DNA from: Lycium barbarum
Lineage: Eukaryota; Streptophyta; Magnoliopsida; Solanales; Solanaceae
Direction: 5' to 3'
DNA: 64,000 nucleotides
NCBI RefSeq assembly: GCF_019175385.1
Contig: NC_083339.1
Span: 113,879,601 to 113,943,600, forward strand
A model generated the notes under the pieces. That model had not been told where the DNA came from. It saw only the letters and a list, made by a program, of their open reading frames with translations, and searched no databases. Shown piece by piece: positions 58,365 to 64,000 of the stretch. The position numbers were made by a program, and so were the translations under genes. The stretch's first letter is position 1, and each line of letters opens with the position of its first letter.

Positions 58365-59106
58365 ATTATTATCAAGTCCCCGAAGACAACCGGAGACACA
58401 TCATTAAGTCTCTGAAGACAACCGGAGAAGTATCATCAAGTCCCCGAAGACAACCGGAGAAGTATCATCAAGTCCCCGAAGACAACCGGAGACACGTCAT
58501 CAAATCTCTGAAGACAACCGGAGATGTATCATCAAGTCCCCGAAGACAACCGGAGACGCATCATCAAATCTCTGAAGACAACCAGAGATAGATCATCAAG
58601 TCCCGAAGACAACCGGGCATCACTCGGCTATACTGCCCCATATGCATAAGCCAGACGGCTACACATCATCAACTCTAACGATTTACCTTGAACTTTACAG
58701 GAATATCATCAAGTCCCCGAAGACAACCGGAGACACAGCATCAAGTCCCCGAAGACAACCGGAGACACAACATCAAGTCCCCGAAGACAACTGGAGACAC
58801 AGCATCAAGTCTCCGAAGACAACCGGAGACACATCATCAAGTCCCGAAGACAACCGGAGACATAGCATCAAGTCCCCGACACAGCATCAAGTCCCCGAAG
58901 ACAACCGGAGACACAGCATCAAGTCCCCGAAGACAACCGGAGACACAGCATCAAGTCCCCGAAGACAACCGGAGACATAGCATCAAGTCCCCGAAAACAA
59001 CCGGAGACATAGCATCAAGTCACCGAAAACAACCGGAGACATAACATCAAGTCACCGAAAACAACCGGAGACATAGCATCAAGTCCCCGAAGACAACCGG
59101 AGACAT
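58365..59106 (+). repeat. 32-bp tandem array in two blocks
   Basis: The unit core is 'catcaagtccccgaagacaa' followed by 'ccggagacacag' (32 bases). Block 1 (about 58370-58620) has some eight units, including a subset with 'atctctgaagacaacc'. Block 2 (about 58700-59106) has about thirteen. Blocks are separated by about 85-110 bases carrying 'cataagccagacggct' and 'gaactttacaggaat', a pair also seen before block 1 (58255-58365), so there is a higher-order repeat. The long ORFs across it are repeat translations. Confidence 0.92.
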
Positions 59107-59164
59107 CGCATGGCTACACGGCCTCATCTGCATAAGCCAAGCGGCTATACACTTGCTTTACTCC

Positions 59165-60370
59165 TTACTTCCAGTGTCAACTAAGATGTTAAGTGGTTTC
59201 CTTGAATGATAACCAGTGACTCTTAGAGTTTTGTACCCAAAGATCCATTCCATGCATGAACAGAAATCTCCATTTGCTCCAACGGTTTGGGCAACTTTAA
59301 CTCTTGATCCTTCAATTCCAACTATTTTTCTTGCATCTGAACTTCATCAGAATCCTCAAACTCTAACAAATACAATTGTTTTAAGTTTTTGCATTTGTGT
59401 CCTGGTGCATACTTCTCATTGCAGAAGTAACACAATCCTTTGGATCTCTTTTTATTCATTTCCTCCAAACTCAAAGTTCTTCTATTAACACCCATGTGGT
59501 TTGCATAACCCCCTCGATTAGGAGTTGGCAAAATTGGTTTATTTTGGAATTTCTTATCCATAGGTCTAGTATACTGCCTAGCAGCAGCTGCAGCAACTTT
59601 AGCCTGTGCTAACTGAAAAGCTTCTTGCATTCTAGCTGTCCTATAGACTAGAGATAACGTCATAGGATTGTTGATATTCACTGCTAGATTAAGTCCGGGC
59701 TTCAACCCTCCCAAGAAACAACTTATTGCATTTTCTTGAGACAGATTCCCCTTAGTTAGATTTCCCTAAAAAATAGCTTGATAATCTTTCACATTTCTAG
59801 TCCGTTTCACCTTTTTGATTTCTTCCATAGGGTCATCATAATCTGCTCCAAATCTTTCCACTAAAGCCATCACATACTCAATCCAAGATGGAGGCTGTAA
59901 GTATTTCTTGTATTTCATAAATGACAAATGCCATTAAATTGCTTCACCTTCAAAGCGTGTTGCTGCAATTCCCACTCTTTGATCAATTGGAACTTCATCC
60001 AAAGTGAAAAACTGATCCACTTTGAATAACCATGAACTCAGATCTTCACCTGAGAATTTAGGAAAATCTAGTTTAGAGCACTTAGTTTTCCCATACAGGT
60101 AGATGTTACCATGAACTGCATTCATTTCTTTTTGTTTCCCAGTGGAACCTTCTTCCATAGGAGTATTCTCGACCTTAATTGGATTCTCAACCCTACGACC
60201 CCCTTCAACTTCAAAACCACCTGATCTGATCTCTTCAAACTAGATACTTCACCATTCAGTTGCCCAACTTCTGCAACCAGTTTCTACATTAGATCACGAA
60301 TTTCCCTAATTTCAATTGCTTCACTACCAACATCACTGTTTGCCCCAGTGCCTTTCACCATTGTTGCCAA
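59165..60370 (-). pseudogene. gag and protease start of the short-LTR gypsy element
   Basis: Minus strand. The gag capsid includes KLDFPKFSGEDLSSWLFKVD and DQRVGIAATRFEGEAI (60158-59934). After stops comes a retrotransposon gag stretch (NPMTLSLVYRTARMQEAFQ), then a CCHC knuckle CYFCNEKYAPGHKC (about 59410-59370). It runs on into the protease: TKTLRVTGYHSRKPLNILVD followed by TGS, the aspartic protease active site, ending at about 59170. There the coding sequence breaks off and resumes at 52039 on the other side of the Ogre-like insert. Confidence 0.85.
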
Positions 60371-60393
60371 GGAGCGTACAACTCTGATACCAA

Positions 60394-60730
60394 TGATACC
60401 TGAATTGCAGGAGCTCGAGGATTCAGACATTAGTTCAGGAATTGACAGAATATAATCGAGTTATATGAAAGATAAGAAATGTAATTGAGAGAACATGAGT
60501 GTAGACAAAAGTAAATTCCGTATATTGGTGATCTGAAAATGTAACCAATACAATGATTTATAGGAATTACAACTGATTGAGTTGAATCCCAGAGTCAGTT
60601 ATCAACTAGCAACTTAGCTAACTTTCTCGCCTAATTGCTAACTAACTTTCACAGCTCATTAATAGCTAATTCAATCCTTAATCAACTAATAATATCTAAA
60701 TGGCTATTTATCTCTATTTATCTGTTATCA
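60394..60730 (-). repeat. 5' LTR of the short-LTR gypsy element (337 bp)
   Basis: Minus strand begins TGATAACAGATAAATAGAG and ends ...CAATTCAGGTATCA, one base before the PBS. It matches 48439-48808 along its whole length, with the latter longer by about 33 bases. Confidence 0.85.
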
Positions 60731-61008
60731 GTTAGCGGGTTGAAGACAGGTTCAAGGCGTGTTCAAATCAAGCTGCAACGCCAATTTCACGATAATGAAT
60801 ATTTGTCCGGAGTACTACATGTGGAGATGAATTTTCAACCATATTTTGAACATCACTGCTGCAACATCTTTAAAAATAAAGCAAAAATATTTTTAAACCA
60901 ATTTTTAACCCATAATATTTTTAACCATGGCAAGCAGCAGTGATGAAGATTATTCGAAAATGGAGAATCAAAAATATTTTGCCAGAAAATTCAGGCCAAG
61001 GGGAGATT

Positions 61009-61420
61009 TGTTAGGGTTTGCCCTAAATTTTCTATATTATTTGAATTTTATGATAATTGTGTTTCACTTCAAAAATGATTTCTTGGTAGAAAAGGTCTTC
61101 TTCGTGGAAAAGGACTCTACCATATTTATCCTTTTTCTTGGAGGAGAAGTTTTAGACTTCTACAAATAAAAGGGTTTTTCTTCTCATTCACAACACACAG
61201 AAAAACATCCACAATGTAGTGAGTTTCGTTTAGGGGGAGATTATTCTCTCATAGTTTTAAAGACTTGTATATTAGTTTCTCCAATATGTAGGTCACTTGA
61301 TCAAATCATATTATAATATTATGTCTTTTAGTATATTTTTGTTATTGTCTGATTTATCGTCGTTCATGGTTTGCAAATTATTGGCTTTCATGTGACGCCC
61401 TGATTATTTCGATCCCAACA
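61009..61420 (+). repeat. Right LTR of the TRIM-like element (412 bp)
   Basis: TGTTAGGGTTTGCCCTAAAT ... GATCCCAACA, preceded by a purine tract and followed by GTTTA. It matches the left LTR at 48042 apart from a block of about 50 bases near 61035-61085. Confidence 0.88.
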
Positions 61421-61425
61421 GTTTA

Positions 61426-62008
61426 CACATTACAAAAATCTCATTGGCATCTTATGTTCCTATTCAGTTGAAAATTCTCATATCAATATATTTTGTTGTT
61501 ACATTAAATAGCGAGTTTTGTTGGCTTATAACGATTAAGAATATGTCAAATTCTATTTTACAACAAAGATATTTTCAAAGGGTTAAATTTCTAATTATTG
61601 ATTGCATATAAGATAAAAAATTTATTGCAATTTCAATTATAATACATGTGAAGGATAAATTCTTCTCTTATCTCGTTGTCATTAATTTCCCCCCTTTTTT
61701 TTTTGAATTTTCTTTTCATTATAGTTTGCTTCCGATTATATCCTAACGATTTCAAAAGCTACTTCCAATGCATTTCATATCCTAAAAGTATGTTTCGAAC
61801 GAAGCATACAAATATTTTTAAATTATGTAACCTAACTGTAATTATTAAGTGTCATTTCGAAATTATTTCTAGAATTTGATATTGAATTGACTATAATAAT
61901 TGTGGATGTTGAAATAATTTGCATTACCACCTAATGTTTCTTTAGCCTTTGTTATCTTATTATTATGTTGTTGTTTTTACTTGTTGTTATTGTCTTTTTT
62001 TCATCGTT
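61426..62008. other. AT-rich spacer, no gene seen
   Basis: Short ORFs only (for example 61676-61879), without any recognisable domain. Confidence 0.45.
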
Positions 62009-62137
62009 CTTTGAGCCAAGGGTCTACCAAAAACAATCTCTCTATCTTTTCAAAATAATGATAAGATTTGCGTACACAGTATCCTCCCCAGACTCCACCG
62101 GTGGAATTACACTGAGTTTATATTATTGTTGTTGAAA
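62009..62137 (+). mobile_element. RTE-type LINE 3' tail fragment
   Basis: 'gagccaagggtctacca', 'ttgcgtacacagtatcctcc' and 'ggtggaattacactgagttt' followed by 'attgttgttg' match the 3' UTR and (TTG)n tail of the LINE at 20711. It is 5'-truncated and non-coding. Confidence 0.75.
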
Positions 62138-62430
62138 TAATTTGCATCTAATAATACTATTTATTAGAATGCACATATACATTTTTTTTTCATAAAGTTA
62201 ACAAAAGGAGTAATTGTAAAGAACACGTTGTCGTATACCTAGAGAACTCAAACATAATTTTTTTTTACAAAAAAAAGGCAGTTCCCTCCCCCCCCCCCCC
62301 CACCCCCACCCCACCAAGATAACTAGATTATGTGTAATTCATTGGTTTTAATTATATGACCGGTTCTAAATCTATGATTAAGAAAAACAAAATTTAACAT
62401 TTATCGATTTTAGTAATAGTTTCCTACATA

Positions 62431-62683
62431 GAGCCCGTTTGGATTGGCTTATAAGTTGCCTATAAGTTGTTTTCAGTTTTTTTGAGTGTTTGACTGGCCA
62501 GCTTAAAGCCATTTTGTGCTTAAAATAAGCCCAAAAAATTAATTGGGTTTGTTTGACTTAACTTATCTAAAGCAGCTTATAAGCTGAAAACAGCTTATAA
62601 GCCAAAAAAAATAAGTTGGACTACATCAACTTATTTTTCTTTGGCTTATAAGCTGCTTTTTTTAAGCCCATCCAAACAGGCTC
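62431..62683. mobile_element. MITE with 'GAGCCCGTTTGGATTGGCTT' ends
   Basis: The left end GAGCCCGTTTGGATTGG and the right end, reversed, GAGCCTGTTTGGATGGG are inverted repeats. The interior is palindromic around 'cagcttataagctg' and 'ttggcttataagc'. ATA flanks both sides (62428-62430 and 62684-62686). It is a widespread plant MITE type. The superfamily is not certain. Confidence 0.75.
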
Positions 62684-62689
62684 ATACTT

Positions 62690-63380
62690 TCTCCGTTTTT
62701 AGGTATAAGGAAAATCGTAGGAGCGATTCTAGTTATAATTTCCTGTCGGTGATATTACAATGAAATTACAATTACAATTGAAAAATAAAATGAAGAAATA
62801 AAATATCTTCGGCTGACGCGCAAATATCTCGCTCTCTTTAAGGAGATTCAAGCCCATTGCAGCAAATCTACCGATCCAGCAGTAATCTTTCTGACTTGTC
62901 CCCTCCAAGATACAACAGCCCCATCACGTCGTACAACTCAACAAACTCTGGACAAAATGTTGAGTCCAAAGCTCCACCAAAAAGAAGAACACCTTCCTTC
63001 AACTAATAGACTCTCTTTATTTTCCTCACTTTTCAAGAACTCTCCAAAGTATATATTTTTCTCTACACCTCACAAGGTAAGGATGACTAACTATTTATAG
63101 CTAGAAAAATCATCCTTGAATTAATTTGATATGAATAGAATAGTAAAGGAGGTAGATAAATCGAAGAATTATTATTTAGAGGTTACAAGAAGAATGTGCA
63201 TGAATATTGAGTTAATGGAGAATAATGACTGGAAGGTTACAAAGGAAATAAAGTGACTATTACTAGCCATCAACGTGTAGGAGTAATGACCAGTGGTTAT
63301 GAAATTTCAAAGGAACTTATGTCCACATTCATCCATTTACTCAGATGAGTAACTAGAGAAATAATGCTTCTAACGTGGAA
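62690..63380. other. Possible LTR-type sequence, unassigned
   Basis: I see no gene. Together with 63381-63535 this could be part of an LTR read on the minus strand starting at 63534 (TGAAGGACATTTAGAGC), because a purine-rich 'atgagtggggga' precedes that point on the minus strand. No far end, PBS or second LTR is visible, so this stays a suggestion. Confidence 0.3.
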
Positions 63381-63538
63381 GGTCAATGCAGCATAGTGGA
63401 CAAGGAAGCAAATGACCCACTTTAATAATATTAAAATGCTCTAAATGTCCTTCAAAGAATGGTCAATGCAGCATAGTGGACAAGGAAGCAAATGACCCAC
63501 TTTAATAATATTAAAATGCTCTAAATGTCCTTCAATCC
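63381..63538. repeat. 80-bp tandem duplication
   Basis: Two almost identical copies start at 63381 and 63461 ('ggtcaatgcagcatagtgga' to 'ctctaaatgtccttcaa'). Their near-identity suggests a recent event. Confidence 0.92.
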
Positions 63539-64000
63539 CCCACTCATTTTAATATTAATATAAGAGAGTTTACCAGTGGAAGGTAGATTATTATGTGTAA
63601 TGAAAGTGTGCTCTGCATTGAACCTCCACTTAGTAAAACAATAATCTTTACTCCAGAGCCGTAGTGGTCTCAGACTTGAACTATGACTGCTTAAGGGAAA
63701 TAAAGAATTATTGCTCACACATAATAATCAAGGTGTTGACATGAGCTTTAACAGCCAGCACATTACAGCCTTGTGCTATCCCGGTTTTCATGAGTGCTTT
63801 TGAGAACGAGCCCAATTCTCATAGGAAACGGCCTACTTCCACACTCACATAGGTGAAATCTGTCAAGGATGCTTCTGTAATTTAACACCCCACTCATACG
63901 AGCTACAAAATTTCATTAATAGTTTATATACTCAACCTCCACACACTGTTACAAAATAATGCACTTACACCACAGGGAGAGAATAAATAAAATAGTGCAT
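63539..64000. other. Right edge, no gene recognised
   Basis: The 65-residue minus-strand ORF at 63521-63718 has no recognisable domain. If the LTR interpretation of 62690-63535 is right, this would be the 3' untranslated interior of an LTR element on the minus strand that continues outside the window. Confidence 0.3.

Larger units (their letters stand above)
52040..59170 (+). mobile_element. Ogre/Tat-like LTR element, 3'-truncated
   Basis: Inserted in the protease of the short-LTR gypsy element. A 3.5-kb LTR (52040-55574, TGTTGACACC ... GGGGTGTGACA) is followed by 'gct' and the PBS-like TGGCGATTTCGCTGGGGA at 55578, which resembles the Arg-tRNA PBS I associate with Ogre/Tat elements. The internal part (55575-59170) has no gag-pol and holds two sets of tandem repeats. 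There is no right LTR: the sequence goes directly from the satellite-like array into the host protease, so the 3' part of the element and a little of the host gene were lost. The family is inferred from the LTR start, its length and the PBS. Confidence 0.72.
48439..60730 (-). mobile_element. Short-LTR Ty3/gypsy chromovirus, interrupted
   Basis: Minus-strand element with LTRs of 337 bp (60394-60730, 5') and 370 bp (48439-48808, 3'), and a PBS TGGTATCAGAG at 60392-60382. Gag, protease, RT, RNase H, integrase and chromodomain follow in Ty3/gypsy order, and a purine tract (gggaagggagt) precedes the 3' LTR. The flanks TTTAG (48434-48438) and GTTAG (60731-60735) are a target duplication with one mismatch. 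Short LTRs plus a C-terminal chromodomain suggest the Reina branch (tentative). An Ogre-like fragment interrupts the protease at 52040-59170. Removing it leaves about 5.2 kb. Confidence 0.88.
48042..61420 (+). mobile_element. TRIM-like LTR element carrying a nested insertion
   Basis: LTRs at 48042-48401 and 61009-61420 (both TGTTAGGGTTTGCCCT ... TTTYGATCCCAACA) are flanked by perfect GTTTA duplications (48037-48041 and 61421-61425). A Met-tRNA PBS (TGGTATCAGAGCC) lies at 48404, and a purine tract (aaggggagatt) precedes the right LTR. The element's own interior is only 48402-48438 plus 60731-61008, about 315 bases, with no gag or pol domain (a short MASSSDEDYSKMENQ frame starts at 60927). Total native length is near 1.1 kb, typical of non-autonomous TRIM elements. 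All the rest is a later insertion. Confidence 0.88.

Noticed and set aside
58642..59044. Long open frames across the 'ccccgaagacaacc' region, as repetitive proteins
   Set aside because: All frames are open because the unit lacks stops. It is a 32-bp DNA tandem array inside a retrotransposon, with no start context or conserved domain.
58365..59106. CRISPR-like array
   Set aside because: The units are contiguous 32-mers without unique spacers, in a plant transposon. There are no cas genes.

Overview
The window is a piece of a plant nuclear chromosome. It is AT-rich and intron-containing, and it is full of LTR retrotransposons, LINEs, a SINE and MITEs. It most likely comes from the nightshade family (Solanaceae). 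I base that on remembered repeat signatures: the RTE-type LINE 3' tail ending in (TTG)n, a tRNA-derived SINE of the SolS kind, and LTR starts such as TGTTGACACCCAATTTTG. I could not test this by search. No bacterial, organellar, CRISPR, rRNA or tRNA gene was found.

The only host genes that look intact are two paralogous F-box/LRR-repeat genes resembling Arabidopsis At3g48880. They lie at 18726-19787 and 45675-46754, both on the plus strand. Each has two exons and encodes 304 residues, with the intron at the same position and phase. They sit in a direct segmental duplication (about 17447-20482 and 44731-47460) that includes promoter, 5' UTR and 3' flank. About 27 kb of transposons separates them.

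Layout. 1-1211: end of an LTR on the minus strand, filled with degenerate AAT/ATT repeats. 1212-7130: three copies of a composite unit of about 1.9 kb plus three extra copies of one arm. 7394-8480: a 187-bp tandem duplication and a foldback element. 9590-17000: a fourth, complete copy of the unit. Here long inverted arms flank a broken GRF-type zinc-finger gene, and the unit is interrupted by a solo LTR (10163-12553), a MITE, a short TG...CA insertion and a large TIR element. 17118-20480: a small ORF and F-box gene 1. 20711-25055: an RTE-type LINE (minus strand) joined through a 95-bp palindrome to an L1-type LINE tail (plus strand) that carries a hAT-type MITE. 25056-30098: low-complexity DNA and a TIR element with long C-rich and G-rich halves.

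30099-42386: an LTR with 5-bp target duplications, itself split by a complete 9.87-kb Ty3/gypsy chromovirus (Tekay/Del-like) with two LTRs. 42387-44700: a SINE, MITEs and LINE relics. 44731-47460: F-box gene 2. 48042-61420: a three-level nest. A tiny TRIM-like LTR element contains a short-LTR Ty3/gypsy chromovirus (minus strand), which in turn contains a truncated Ogre/Tat-like element carrying a 32-bp satellite array. 61421-64000: AT-rich DNA with a LINE tail, a MITE and a possible partial LTR element.

The gene content is ordinary. The interesting part is the transposon layering, which can be ordered in time from target-site duplications, and the captured GRF gene. I did not find evidence for a new defence or metabolic system.
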